DNA of 64,000 nt from Parasegetibacter sp. NRK P23 (GCF_023721715.1 NZ_JAMDLG010000001.1:561889-625888), one strand, 5' to 3'; shown: positions 1-8,719, counted from the stretch's first letter. The notes: generated by a model from the letters alone, not told the origin. A program made the numbers and translations.

Positions 1-207
1 CGTTGCGAAGAATTTTTAATGGGATCGGCACATTGAGATGGGGCGCTTTCCTTTTGTCGCTTTTCATGAATTCATTTTATGCCTGGAAGAGAATAAGAAA
101 GAACTACCCGATTGATATGAACGGAAGAGGAGCATGGCGCATCGAAGAACCTGTACGACCAAACACAGGACAACCCAAAAGCACGATGCAGCAACAGGAA
201 CAGGCGA

Positions 208-798
208 TCAACCTTTTCTCCCCTTCAACGCTTTCTTCTTCCGCAACGCGCTCAGGTATTCAGGCGTGAACCCGAGGAAAGAAGCCAGTATCTTCTGCGG
301 AATGCGTTGCACGAACTCCGGATAAGTGTTGCTGAAGCGCTCGTAAAAGGCATCTTTGGACAACTGGAAAATATATTTAACACGGAACAGCGAGGCGGTA
401 TAGGCCCGCTCATACACCATCCGGAAATAGCGCTCCATCACCGGGTGTGTTTCCAGCAATTCATCCAGCCGGTTCTTTTCTATTTCCAGCACTTCCGTGG
501 CTTCAATGGCCTGCACACTGAAGGCGGCTCTTTTCTTTTTGTTGAAAGCGTCGATATCGGTCATCCACCAGTTCTCTATCGCGAATTGTATGGTTTGTTC
601 CTGCCCGTCCTCTTTCAGGAAAAAAAGCCGCAGGCACCCCTTCACCACGAAGAAATGCCTGGTGCATAATTTTCCCTCCGTTACCAGTAATTCCTTTTTC
701 TTCACTTTTCTTGTATCAAAATAACCCCTGATGGCGTTGAACCCGGCCTCGGAAAGCGCGGTATGTCTTTTGATGTGCAGGTACAAAGGTTCGGGCAT
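208..798 (-). CDS. Crp/Fnr family transcriptional regulator
   Basis: This 196-residue protein has the layout of the Bacteroidota Crp/Fnr family. A cyclic-nucleotide-binding-type beta-roll spans about residues 15-120 (VTEGKLCTRHFFVVKGCLR, then a stretch around IQFAIENWW). A helical linker follows, then a short C-terminal helix-turn-helix around LGFTPEYLSALRKKK (about 172-187). Such proteins bind DNA as dimers in the cytoplasm. I see no Fnr-type cysteine cluster, so an iron-sulphur sensor is unlikely, and the effector is unknown. The gene is divergent from the Gfo/Idh/MocA gene, with 62 bp between their starts, so local control of that gene is possible but is inference. The ATG start leaves a normal N-terminus. 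Confidence 0.88.
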   Translation of the reverse strand: MPEPLYLHIKRHTALSEAGFNAIRGYFDTRKVKKKELLVTEGKLCTRHFFVVKGCLRLFFLKEDGQEQTIQFAIENWWMTDIDAFNKKKRAAFSVQAIEATEVLEIEKNRLDELLETHPVMERYFRMVYERAYTASLFRVKYIFQLSKDAFYERFSNTYPEFVQRIPQKILASFLGFTPEYLSALRKKKALKGRKG

Positions 799-860
799 GA
801 CGGTAAATTACGGAAAGAAACCATGTAAAATCGTACATTTCATATCAAATACACCTTGCC

Positions 861-1958
861 ATGAATAGCAGACGCTCCTTTCTGACCACACTCGCAGGTT
901 CCACCCTCGCGTTCCACCTGTTGCCCAAAGTGCAGGCCGCACCCGTTTACGACGGACCCGTGCTGCGCGTGGCGCTTATGGGACTGGGCGGTTACGCCAA
1001 CCGCGTGGCAGAAGCCATGAAAGATTGCAAAAAAGCAAAGCTGACGGGCATCATCAGCGGAACACCTTCCAAAATTAAAGACTGGCAGCAACGGTATGGT
1101 ATCGCTGAAAAAAACTGCTACAATTACGATAATTTCGACACCATTAAAAACAATCCGGATATTGACGCGGTATACGTGATTACCCCGAACGCGCTGCACC
1201 ACCCGCATACCATCCGCGCCGCAAAAGCGGGCAAACATGTGATTTGTGAGAAGCCCATGGCCATAAGCGCCAAAGAGGCAAAAGAGATGGTGGATACCTG
1301 CAACAAAGCCAACGTGAAATTACTGATCGGCTACCGGATGCACTTTGAACCGAAAACACTTGAAGTGATCCGGATGCGCGAAGCGGGTGAATTCGGAAAG
1401 GTGCTCTTCTTCCAGGGACTTTGCGGCTTCCGCATCGGAGATCCTACACAATGGCGGCTCAACAAAGCATTGGCAGGAGGAGGTTCCATGATGGACATTG
1501 GCATTTACGCGCTCAATGGTGCACGTTATATGGTGGGCGAAGATCCGGTTTGGGTTACCGCACAGGAAACAAAAACGAATCCTGAAAAATTCAAAGCGGG
1601 TGTGGATGAAACCATTCAGTTCCAACTCGGTTTCCCCGGCGGCGCCGTGGCTTCCTGCCTCTCTACCTACAATATGAACAACCTCGACCGCTTCTTCCTG
1701 AACGGGGAAAAAGGGTTCGCCGAAATGCAGCCCTCCACAGGATATGGGCCCATCAAAGGACGCACCCACAAAGGTGAGCTGACCCAGCCCCATATTAGAC
1801 ACCAGACCATACAGATGGAAGAAATGGCGGACATCATTCTTCAGCATAAAAAACCAATCGTTCCCGTAGACGGCACCGAGGGCTGGAAAGACATGGTAAT
1901 TATAGACGCTGTTTATGAAGCGGTGAAAACAGGGAAAAAAGTGCCCATCAAATATTGA
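861..1958 (+). CDS. Tat-exported Gfo/Idh/MocA family oxidoreductase
   Basis: This 365-residue NAD(P)-dependent oxidoreductase resembles glucose-fructose oxidoreductase. The N-terminus carries a twin-arginine signal (SRRSFLTTLAGS, residues 3-14) followed by a hydrophobic stretch ending near QAA, so the folded protein is probably exported with its cofactor. The Rossmann motif GLGGYA is at residues 41-46. The family's EKP motif (CEKPMAI) is near residue 130, and the C-terminal alpha/beta substrate domain follows. The family oxidises or reduces sugars and related polyols; the substrate cannot be read from sequence. It is divergent from the Crp/Fnr gene and is followed by a 234-bp gap, so it is probably monocistronic. 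Confidence 0.9.
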   Translation: MNSRRSFLTTLAGSTLAFHLLPKVQAAPVYDGPVLRVALMGLGGYANRVAEAMKDCKKAKLTGIISGTPSKIKDWQQRYGIAEKNCYNYDNFDTIKNNPDIDAVYVITPNALHHPHTIRAAKAGKHVICEKPMAISAKEAKEMVDTCNKANVKLLIGYRMHFEPKTLEVIRMREAGEFGKVLFFQGLCGFRIGDPTQWRLNKALAGGGSMMDIGIYALNGARYMVGEDPVWVTAQETKTNPEKFKAGVDETIQFQLGFPGGAVASCLSTYNMNNLDRFFLNGEKGFAEMQPSTGYGPIKGRTHKGELTQPHIRHQTIQMEEMADIILQHKKPIVPVDGTEGWKDMVIIDAVYEAVKTGKKVPIKY

Positions 1959-1999
1959 GGCCCTTTCGTTCCACCATACACGCCGTTTGTCTATTCCGC

Positions 2000-2030
2000 T
2001 TGTTATTTCAAAAGGGTTCCCTTAATTTTA
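2000..2030 (+). promoter_or_regulatory. Candidate Bacteroidota promoter for the lysine-catabolism pair
   Basis: TTG at 2000-2002 is followed after 20 nt by TAATTTTA at 2023-2030, which matches 7 of 8 positions of the TAnnTTTG -7 element. It lies about 160 bp upstream of the saccharopine-dehydrogenase-like gene, which would leave a long leader. Confidence 0.45.
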
Positions 2031-2192
2031 GTACCCTAAACAATTTTGAAGCACAGGCATGAATGTTCACCTCAACATACTCTTCGCTTATATGGCTTTC
2101 CTGCGGAGCGCCTGTGCCAACGTGCCCTGATGGATGGCTTTTCCGGCATACTTTTCATCTTATTCCATCATTCAATTTATTAAACCAACAAC

Positions 2193-3260
2193 ATGACAAA
2201 CGTTGCTGTTATTGGACTTGGTAAAGTAGGCTCCCTCGTGGGCACTTTGCTGAGCGATCTTTTTACCGTTACCGGCCTTGATCAGAAACTCCCCTATACC
2301 GAATTGCCTTTCTCTGTTGAAACAGGCAGTGTTTCCGATGCCACTTTCCTGGAATCTTTCCTGCAATCAAAAGACGCGGTGGTTTCCTGTCTTCCGTATA
2401 ACCTCAATCTCCCCGTGGCCAAAGCCGCACACAAACTGGGTATTCATTATTTTGATCTAACGGAAGATGTTCCCACCACTTCAGCGATCCGTGAAATGGC
2501 GGAGACTTCAAAAGGGGTAATGGCACCGCAATGCGGACTGGCGCCTGGCTTCATCGGCATCATCGGTGCGGACCTGTACAACCGGTTCACCAAACTACGT
2601 GATGTAGAACTGCGTGTGGGCGCTTTGCCACGTTATCCCAACGGATTGATGGGGTATTCGTTTACCTGGTCGCCGGCCGGTGTAATCAACGAATACATCA
2701 ACGATGCGGAAGTGATCCACAACGGTATCCGTAAAATGGTGCCCTCCCTCGATGGAACGGAAATGATCAATATTGAAGGACAGGAATTTGAGGCGTTCAG
2801 CACCAGTGGCGGATTGGGTACGATGTGTGAAACCCTGGAAGGAAAAGTGGATACACTGAACTACAAAACCATGCGTTATCCGGGTCATGCGAAGCTGATG
2901 CGTTTTCTCTTGTATGAACTGATCCTGAAGGAAAAAAGAGAACTGGTGGAAGAAATTCTCACCCAGGCCAAACCTCCGGTCCGCGAAGATGTTGTATATG
3001 TATATGCCGTGGTGGAAGGCTGGAAAGGAACGGAAATTGCACGGGAAGAATTCTACCAGGCCTATCACCCCATCACCATCAACGGGAAGGAATGGCGCGC
3101 CATCTCCTGGACCACAGCGGCATCTGTGGCGGCCGTAGTGGAAATGGTGGCCGCTGGTACACTTCCGCAAAAAGGATTCATTAAACAGGAAGAAATCGGC
3201 TTTGAACATTTCCTGAACACAAAGAACGGAAGCCTGTATAAAAAAGCACAACAAAAGTAA
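2193..3260 (+). CDS. Saccharopine dehydrogenase family protein
   Basis: This is a 355-residue cytoplasmic NAD(P)-dependent enzyme. The Rossmann motif GLGKVG is at residues 8-13, at the extreme N-terminus. The next stretch (SKDAVVSCLPYNLNLPVAKAA, then HYFDLTED and PQCGLAPGF) is typical of the saccharopine dehydrogenase/carboxynorspermidine synthase fold. The family includes enzymes that form or split saccharopine and yield 2-aminoadipate semialdehyde. The DUF1338 2-oxoadipate dioxygenase gene starts only 5 bp downstream, which strongly suggests a shared lysine-degradation operon. Which of the lysine-to-aminoadipate steps it performs cannot be settled here. Its length fits the bacterial single-domain form, not the bifunctional LKR/SDH protein. 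Confidence 0.88.
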   Translation: MTNVAVIGLGKVGSLVGTLLSDLFTVTGLDQKLPYTELPFSVETGSVSDATFLESFLQSKDAVVSCLPYNLNLPVAKAAHKLGIHYFDLTEDVPTTSAIREMAETSKGVMAPQCGLAPGFIGIIGADLYNRFTKLRDVELRVGALPRYPNGLMGYSFTWSPAGVINEYINDAEVIHNGIRKMVPSLDGTEMINIEGQEFEAFSTSGGLGTMCETLEGKVDTLNYKTMRYPGHAKLMRFLLYELILKEKRELVEEILTQAKPPVREDVVYVYAVVEGWKGTEIAREEFYQAYHPITINGKEWRAISWTTAASVAAVVEMVAAGTLPQKGFIKQEEIGFEHFLNTKNGSLYKKAQQK

Positions 3261-3265
3261 GGGAC

Positions 3266-4174
3266 ATGGCAACAGCAAATACACCACTGGATTTTGTACT
3301 GAACGGACTGATGGAGCGCTACCGCGAACGTGTACCGCATGTGAAAGCCATTACCAGCGCGATGGTGGAAGAAGGCATTATCGCAGATGCCGCTGATATT
3401 GAAAACGACCATATCGCGTTCCGCACAATGGGTGTGCCGCAACTGGGCATTCAGTCTTTCGAAAAAATATTCCTCCATTACGGCTATACCAAAAGAGACG
3501 CGTACCATTTTACCGAGAAAAAACTCAACGCATTCTGGTACGCTCCGCCCGAACCGCATTATCCCCGGATATTTGTGAGTGAACTGCGCGTGAACGATCT
3601 TTCAGCAGAAGCTCAAAAGATCATCCGCTCCTACACGGATGAAGTAGTTTCCGATCCGGTCGATTCCCTTAACCTGAACGATGGACAGGCCGTAGATAAG
3701 TTCCTGCACAGCGCCTTGTGGCGCACACCAACGCTGGAAGACTACAAAACGCTGTCGGCAGAAAGCGAATATGCCGCATGGGTAATCTACAACCGGTACT
3801 ACCTCAACCATTTTACCATCTCCGTACACAATCTTCCGAAAGGCTACAATAACGTGGCCCAATTCAATTCGTTCCTGGAGCAACACGGGTTTCCCCTGAA
3901 CGATTCGGGCGGAAAGATCAAACAAAGTCCTGATGGAGGTTTATTGCAAAGCGCCACTGTAGCTGGTAAAGTGGAAGCGACCTTCTCCGGCGGAGAAAAA
4001 ACAATGATCCCGGGTTCTTATGTCGAGTTCGCGGAGCGAAGGGTGCTTCCTGAATTTGCGCACCTTCCGAAGGAAGCGGTGAAAAGGGAACACCGCCGCG
4101 AAGGATTTGAAGCCGGTAACGCCGATAAAATATTTGAAAGTACTTACAGTACGCAAACCGAGCGGGAACAATGA
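3266..4174 (+). CDS. DUF1338 2-oxoadipate dioxygenase/decarboxylase (HglS-like)
   Basis: This 302-residue protein belongs to the DUF1338 family (YdcJ/HglS). HglS is an Fe(II)-dependent enzyme that converts 2-oxoadipate to D-2-hydroxyglutarate in lysine catabolism. The expected motifs are present: NDHIAFRTMG (His49, Arg53), NHFTISVH (His182) and GSYVEFAERR (Glu254). By analogy with HglS, His49, His182 and Glu254 should bind the metal and Arg53 the substrate. The ATG lies 5 bp after the saccharopine-dehydrogenase-like stop, so the two genes are co-transcribed. It ends before a hairpin terminator shared with the convergent gene. Family assignment is firm; the substrate rests on the family and the neighbour. 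Confidence 0.88.
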   Translation: MATANTPLDFVLNGLMERYRERVPHVKAITSAMVEEGIIADAADIENDHIAFRTMGVPQLGIQSFEKIFLHYGYTKRDAYHFTEKKLNAFWYAPPEPHYPRIFVSELRVNDLSAEAQKIIRSYTDEVVSDPVDSLNLNDGQAVDKFLHSALWRTPTLEDYKTLSAESEYAAWVIYNRYYLNHFTISVHNLPKGYNNVAQFNSFLEQHGFPLNDSGGKIKQSPDGGLLQSATVAGKVEATFSGGEKTMIPGSYVEFAERRVLPEFAHLPKEAVKREHRREGFEAGNADKIFESTYSTQTEREQ

Positions 4175-4191
4175 GAAAACAATAGCAAAAC

Positions 4192-4217
4192 GAAGCCCCG
4201 GCATCTGCCAGGGCTTC
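4192..4217. terminator. Hairpin between convergent genes
   Basis: GAAGCCC at 4192-4198 pairs with GGGCTTC at 4211-4217, and an inner GGC/GCC pair closes an ATCT loop across one C-A mismatch. The hairpin is followed on the + strand by ATTCTTT. It separates the convergent DUF1338 gene and the secreted-protein gene, and the T-tract is weak. Confidence 0.6.
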
Positions 4218-4236
4218 ATTCTTTATCCAACACCAA

Positions 4237-5067
4237 CTATCCTCTTCTTCTTCCGGGCGTACGCACCACACGTACCTTGTGCCCGTTGTGTCCATGGTAA
4301 GTCGTGACCCTTGCCGAACGCGTGCGCATGGGCGTATAGTAACGGTGCGACCTTACGGTACGGTGCTGGTGCACGATCACATACTGCGGACGGTAATGGC
4401 TGCGCCTGGGGTAAAACACCTGCACCGGAACGGGCCTCCAGGGACGGTACCAAACCGGGCGACGGTTCCAGCCCCAGGGTGATACCCAGGGACGGTAATG
4501 CGGGGCATATACCCTCACCACAATCGGCCAAGACCATACATTTACCACGATCCTGTCGGGAGCATATTCCGGGAAATACGCATCAGGACCGTATCCATTG
4601 CCTCCCTGCGGCCGGTAATAATTATGCTGCCGTTCTTCTTCATAAGGTTCAGCAATATTATCGTCGCCGAATAATTCCTGATCGCCCACGATCTGGATCA
4701 TGGCGCTTTCACGCCCCGTACGTTCCAGTTCAATCACGGCGATATCCTGCGCATCGTCGTGGCTGAAAGGCACCTGCAAAACAAAGACATGGTCCTCTCC
4801 CTCCATGCTTTCCACCACACGGATATAATCCGTAACACCGTTCCTGTCGAGGTCCAGGTTGTTCACATCATTGTCGGGGGAATTCAGCATCTGCTCGAAA
4901 GCTTCGGGTGTAGATGAGCGTTTGAACATATCCAAAGCGCCTTCCAGGCTGAACTGTTCGTTGGGAGAGACGTATCTATCGGAAGAACGGCGGCTTTGTG
5001 CCGAAGCGGTAGCCGCGTTTAAGGTGGTAAAAACCATCATGCCAAGGAGTAACTTACTTGTGTTCAT
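4237..5067 (-). CDS. Exported protein with Arg/Tyr/Pro-rich C-terminus, function unknown
   Basis: I do not recognise a named family. Starting at the third in-frame ATG gives 276 residues and a clean signal peptide (MNTSKLLLGMMVFTTLNAA, cut near ASAQ); the first ATG, at 5094, would add nine residues ahead of it. Residues about 25-150 form an acidic domain with a calcium-site-like stretch (DLDRNGVTDYIRVVE). Residues about 155-276 are very basic and aromatic, with many Arg, Tyr, Trp, Pro and His residues, and end in RTPGRRRG. Similar exported proteins with unknown roles occur in Bacteroidota. It converges on the DUF1338 gene. Confidence 0.72.
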   Translation of the reverse strand: MNTSKLLLGMMVFTTLNAATASAQSRRSSDRYVSPNEQFSLEGALDMFKRSSTPEAFEQMLNSPDNDVNNLDLDRNGVTDYIRVVESMEGEDHVFVLQVPFSHDDAQDIAVIELERTGRESAMIQIVGDQELFGDDNIAEPYEEERQHNYYRPQGGNGYGPDAYFPEYAPDRIVVNVWSWPIVVRVYAPHYRPWVSPWGWNRRPVWYRPWRPVPVQVFYPRRSHYRPQYVIVHQHRTVRSHRYYTPMRTRSARVTTYHGHNGHKVRVVRTPGRRRG

Positions 5068-5208
5068 AACCATTGATTTGGTGGTATGAAGCAAGTGTAT
5101 CTCCGGGGTTTAACCGGTTGATCTAAAACGAAATGGTTTAACCTTCCGTTATAAAAAATCATTAACAAGCCAACCGCTCACCTCGGCTACCAGTCACATC
5201 TCGTGATG

Positions 5209-5240
5209 CCCCTCTCCCCGGGGAGAGGGGTTGGGGTGAG
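5209..5240. repeat. Dispersed palindromic repeat, copy 1
   Basis: A perfect 22-nt palindrome (CCCCTCTCCCC directly joined to GGGGAGAGGGG, 5209-5230) is followed by TTGGGGTGAG. A second copy, inverted and matching 31 of 32 positions, lies at 53246-53277. Both sit between genes. It resembles REP-type intergenic elements and could also act as a hairpin downstream of the SDR gene, whose stop is at 5242. Confidence 0.75.
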
Positions 5241-5241
5241 A

Positions 5242-5961
5242 CTACGGCAACTTCGCCACCAACCGCTCCGGCAGCATTCTTAAAATATTGTAGATGATTT
5301 TCCATTTAAAACCAGGCACTATGGTGAACCCTGAGCCAGCTTCAACTATCGCCTTCGCCACATACGATGGTTCAAGCATCAGATGTTCCGGAAGGTCCAA
5401 TCCTTTAGTCATTTTACTCCTGATATAACCGGCCACAATCACATTTACAGGGATCTTCCTTTCAAATAAATACTGTCTTAATCCCGCGAGGTATTGTGTG
5501 AAAGCGGCCTTCGTGCTGCCATACACGAAATTACTTTTTCTGCCCCGCACACCAGAAAGTGAAGACAACCCAACGATCCGTTCCAGTGCCGTGTTATCCG
5601 CATCCATCGCGATAATATTCAAGATAGAAACCGCACCGCAATAATGTACCTGCATCATACGCAGCGTACCCGCATAATCAACCAGCGCCTGATCGTTCGT
5701 AACCTGGAACCCTGCCGCGTATACAACAATGGAGGGCTTAACAGGAAGCTGTTCATAAAAACGCTGATGGCCCGCAGTGTCTACCGCGTCAAAATAAAGT
5801 ACCTGCACACGATCTGTTCCGGGAAGCTGCAGGTGAACGAAGGCCTCCAGTTCCGAAGTACTCCGCGAAGCGGCCATTACAGTGTATCCTTTTTTTACGT
5901 AAAGAATCAGCGTCTGTTTCGCCACATCCGAATTGGCGCCGAGAATAAGTACATTTTTCAC
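5242..5961 (-). CDS. SDR family oxidoreductase (DprE2-like)
   Basis: This is a short-chain dehydrogenase of about 240 residues. I place the start at a GTG (5959-5961), which gives an N-terminus beginning KNVLILGANSDVAKQ, the usual first beta strand and cofactor loop of this family. An ATG at 6012 would add 17 non-conserved residues and would begin inside the upstream gene's terminator. Catalytic residues are visible in LSSLSGVRGRKSNFVYGSTK (Ser, then YxxxK). The C-terminal stretch around GFKWKIIYNILRMLP resembles the DprE2-like 2-ulose reductase group, but the substrate is unknown. Confidence 0.82.
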   Translation of the reverse strand: MKNVLILGANSDVAKQTLILYVKKGYTVMAASRSTSELEAFVHLQLPGTDRVQVLYFDAVDTAGHQRFYEQLPVKPSIVVYAAGFQVTNDQALVDYAGTLRMMQVHYCGAVSILNIIAMDADNTALERIVGLSSLSGVRGRKSNFVYGSTKAAFTQYLAGLRQYLFERKIPVNVIVAGYIRSKMTKGLDLPEHLMLEPSYVAKAIVEAGSGFTIVPGFKWKIIYNILRMLPERLVAKLP

Positions 5962-6010
5962 GATAGAATGATAGGTGATTGAGCGAACAAGATACGCCGT
6001 ATGCGGCAAC

Positions 6011-6039
6011 AAAAAACCGCATCCTTTTGAGAGATGCGG
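6011..6039 (-). terminator. Rho-independent terminator of the discoidin gene
   Basis: On the minus strand, CCGCATC and GATGCGG (arms at 6033-6039 and 6017-6023) form a 7-bp stem followed by six T residues (6011-6016). It lies 25 bp past the stop of the discoidin gene. Confidence 0.8.
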
Positions 6040-6063
6040 TCTGATGATATATGAACCGTCCTT

Positions 6064-7551
6064 TTATCGTGCGATCAGCAGCCGGGTATGGCGCAGGTTC
6101 CCGTTTTCCAAAATCTGAAGGTTGTACACGCCGGGAACGAGCGCGGTCCTTTTCTGAATCGTAATGCTGCCTGCCCCGTTAAGGGTCTGGTGCTCTTTCT
6201 GTACCAGCACTCCGGCATTGTTGAAGATGGCGATGTCAACTTTTCCATTTGTGGAGTGGCCCAGGTTAACCTGGAAACTGCCGCCTGTTACCGGGTTAGG
6301 ATACACCTGTAGTGCCGCTTTCTCTTCCTGACCTATTGAAACCACCGCAGAATAAGCAGGCGCTTTTCCCTGCTCCGTATATCTCAGCCTGTAATATGTT
6401 TTTCCTGAAGGGAACTTACTGATAAAACGATAAGCCTGTTCAAGGGCGCTGCCGTTGCCTTCTACTTTTCCGATCGTCGTGAAATTACGGGCATCTGAAC
6501 TTTTTTCGATCTCAAAAACAGTATTTCCATCCATAAACACTTTCCAGTTCAGTTCATGGTGAATGCCGGAAGCCTTTACAGTAAAGTCTTTGAAAGTTAC
6601 GGGCAATATTCCTGTAAAGTTATAGACCTGCATTTCGTAAAGCGCGTAGTGTCCGCTGTTGCGTTGCAAGCCCAGCATTCTCACGTACCTTCCTGAAGAA
6701 CCATACACATTCATCGTGTTTACGGTGCCGTAATTATTATTCAATGCGGCTACAGTGGTCCAGTTGCTGGCATCGTTGGATACCTGGATCTGGAAACTTC
6801 TCGGATAGTTATGTCCTTCCCAGAAAAGCACTACTTCTGTAAGCGTAACAATGCTGCCCATATCCACATAAACCCAGTTGTCGTCCGCGCCATTACTGCT
6901 CCATTGTGTGCATGTACCGGTACATCCGCCATAATAATTCACCTGCGAGCCGCTTCCGTTTCCGTCTACCGCATTTGCCGCACCGGTTCCGCCATGTTGG
7001 GTGGAAGAAGCCACAGCAGGAGCGTTCAGGGCGATATTAGAACTTAACGACATCACGCGGGTGCCATATACTTCCATTTCCCAGATCGAAAAGCCGTAAC
7101 CTGTATTGCGCGTTTGGCCGAACATCCTTACATAACGGGCGGTGTGTCCGGTCATGTTAAAATTGTTCACATAAATAGTATTGTTGGTAACCGTGTGTAC
7201 TGTAGTCCAGTTGCTGGCATCATTGGAAACCTGTACCAGGAAATTCCTTCCGCTGGCGTTTTCCCAATAAATCCTTACTTCTGAAAGCTGGTATTGCGCG
7301 GCAAGGTCAATGTAAATCCACTGATCATCGTTGAAACCGCTCGACCAGCGGGAGCATTCCCCGTTGCAACCGCCTGTGCCGTTGGCATTGGAACTTCCTC
7401 TTCCATCTACTGCCAGGTAAGGATTGTTGCCAGCCCATTCATCGGAGGAAGAAAAGGCGTTTTTGCCCAGCGCGATGTTTTGCGCGGACATTGAAAGGGA
7501 AGAGAGCAGCATTGCAACTGCCAGCAGGGGGTAAATCAGGGAACGGATCAT
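6064..7551 (-). CDS. Secreted protein with two discoidin (F5/8C) domains and a T9SS sorting domain
   Basis: This 495-residue exported protein has a signal peptide (about 1-23, ending SMSAQ). Two F5/8-type C (CBM32-like) domains follow at about 25-165 and 173-318, each with the SNDASNWTTV and RYVRM strands. A linker domain leads to a type A T9SS C-terminal sorting domain (about 415-495, starting VYPNPV and ending in GVYNLQIL...LLIAR). Such proteins are carried across the outer membrane by the type IX system and held at the surface or released. The discoidin modules probably bind glycans. No catalytic domain is present, so it is likely a binding or adhesion protein. It ends at a strong terminator. 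Confidence 0.88.
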   Translation of the reverse strand: MIRSLIYPLLAVAMLLSSLSMSAQNIALGKNAFSSSDEWAGNNPYLAVDGRGSSNANGTGGCNGECSRWSSGFNDDQWIYIDLAAQYQLSEVRIYWENASGRNFLVQVSNDASNWTTVHTVTNNTIYVNNFNMTGHTARYVRMFGQTRNTGYGFSIWEMEVYGTRVMSLSSNIALNAPAVASSTQHGGTGAANAVDGNGSGSQVNYYGGCTGTCTQWSSNGADDNWVYVDMGSIVTLTEVVLFWEGHNYPRSFQIQVSNDASNWTTVAALNNNYGTVNTMNVYGSSGRYVRMLGLQRNSGHYALYEMQVYNFTGILPVTFKDFTVKASGIHHELNWKVFMDGNTVFEIEKSSDARNFTTIGKVEGNGSALEQAYRFISKFPSGKTYYRLRYTEQGKAPAYSAVVSIGQEEKAALQVYPNPVTGGSFQVNLGHSTNGKVDIAIFNNAGVLVQKEHQTLNGAGSITIQKRTALVPGVYNLQILENGNLRHTRLLIAR

Positions 7552-7930
7552 TTTTCTACTTTTTCAGAACAACTTCCGGGATGCTAAACTCGGGTTATTC
7601 CGGGGTACGATGTAAAAGTATATTCACCCATCCGTACATGCAAACACTTACTCCCCGTTAACCCGGCATTAACAAGGGAAGCAGGACAATTTTTTGAAGA
7701 GAAAGAGGTGAACCATCTCTGTCTATATTAAGACAGCTTCATCGTAAGTATATCATAATCAATCAATTTATTTGAGGTATGCCCGGATGAATTGGGCCGA
7801 ACGTTTGTTAAACAGCTAACGCTCCCGTGTTTTGGCCGGCACAAATACCGTGAAAACAACAGAACAACGAAGGAAAACACCGAGATGTGGCGGAGCGTTT
7901 TAATAGTAAATTGCACCAAAAGCATACAGG
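7552..7930. other. Intergenic region, 379 bp
   Basis: This spacer lies between the divergent discoidin and SDR genes and should hold both promoters. I see no convincing reading frame, repeat or RNA gene. AT-rich stretches near 7740-7780 and 7900-7915 are possible promoter regions, but neither has a clear TTG/TAnnTTTG pair. Confidence 0.5.
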
Positions 7931-8719
7931 ATGAACCTTGATCTTTCAGGAAAAACGGCTTTGGTAGGTGGCGCATCCCAGGGACTAGGCGCAGCGGTGG
8001 CACAAGAACTGGCGCAATTGGGCGCGAATGTAATTTTGCTGGCAAGAAATGAAGAAAACCTGAAACGTGTGCAGGAAACGCTGGACACAGGGTTGAAGCA
8101 AACGCACCATTATATAACAGCGGATACTACGCAGCCGGATGAACTGGTACAGCAACTGAGAGCATATCTGGGAGAAGATAAGCGCGTGGATATTCTTGTG
8201 AACAATACAGGCGGGCCTTCTTCAGGGCCTTTGCTCAGCACGCCGGCCATTGAACTGGAAGCCGCTTTCCGGTCGCACCTGATTACCGCGCACCTGCTGG
8301 TGCAAACCGTGGTGGAGGGCATGAAAAAAGAAGGGTTCGGGCGAATCATAAATATATTATCCACTGCGGTGAAAGAACCCATTCCGGGACTTGGCATTTC
8401 GAATACAGTGAGGGCAGCAGTGGCCAACTGGAGCAAAACACTGGCAACAGAACTGGGGCCGTTTGGTATTACGGTGAACAATGTGTTGCCTGGCTTTACT
8501 AAAACGGGCAGACTGAACTACCTTTTTGGCAAACAGGCCGAGGCCGCGGGTACCACAACGGAAAAGATCATGGAGCGGAACGCGGAACTCATCCCGGTCA
8601 AAAGACTGGGAGAACCAGAAGAATTCGCGGCCGCGGTGGCATTCCTTTGCAGCCCGGCCGCAGCCTACATCAACGGCGTGAACCTGCCAGTGGATGGAGG
8701 ACGTTTGGCGGGCTTATAG
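7931..8719 (+). CDS. Non-canonical SDR family oxidoreductase
   Basis: This 262-residue protein has the short-chain dehydrogenase fold. The cofactor loop is GGASQGLGAAVA (about 13-24), the NNTGG motif is near residue 96, and the C-terminus GVNLPVDGGR is typical of 3-oxoacyl-ACP-reductase-like proteins. The usual YxxxK catalytic pair is missing. In its place is GISNTVRAAVANWSKTL, a pattern I recall from a subgroup of FabG-like SDRs. Cofactor binding is likely, but the chemistry is uncertain. The M20 peptidase gene starts 17 bp downstream on the same strand, so an operon is likely. Confidence 0.82.
   Translation: MNLDLSGKTALVGGASQGLGAAVAQELAQLGANVILLARNEENLKRVQETLDTGLKQTHHYITADTTQPDELVQQLRAYLGEDKRVDILVNNTGGPSSGPLLSTPAIELEAAFRSHLITAHLLVQTVVEGMKKEGFGRIINILSTAVKEPIPGLGISNTVRAAVANWSKTLATELGPFGITVNNVLPGFTKTGRLNYLFGKQAEAAGTTTEKIMERNAELIPVKRLGEPEEFAAAVAFLCSPAAAYINGVNLPVDGGRLAGL

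Noticed and set aside
3..269. An 88-codon + frame at the left edge
   Set aside because: It starts at the window edge without a clear start, has no family features and overlaps the 3' end of the Crp/Fnr gene. It could be the end of a gene outside the window, but nothing supports that.
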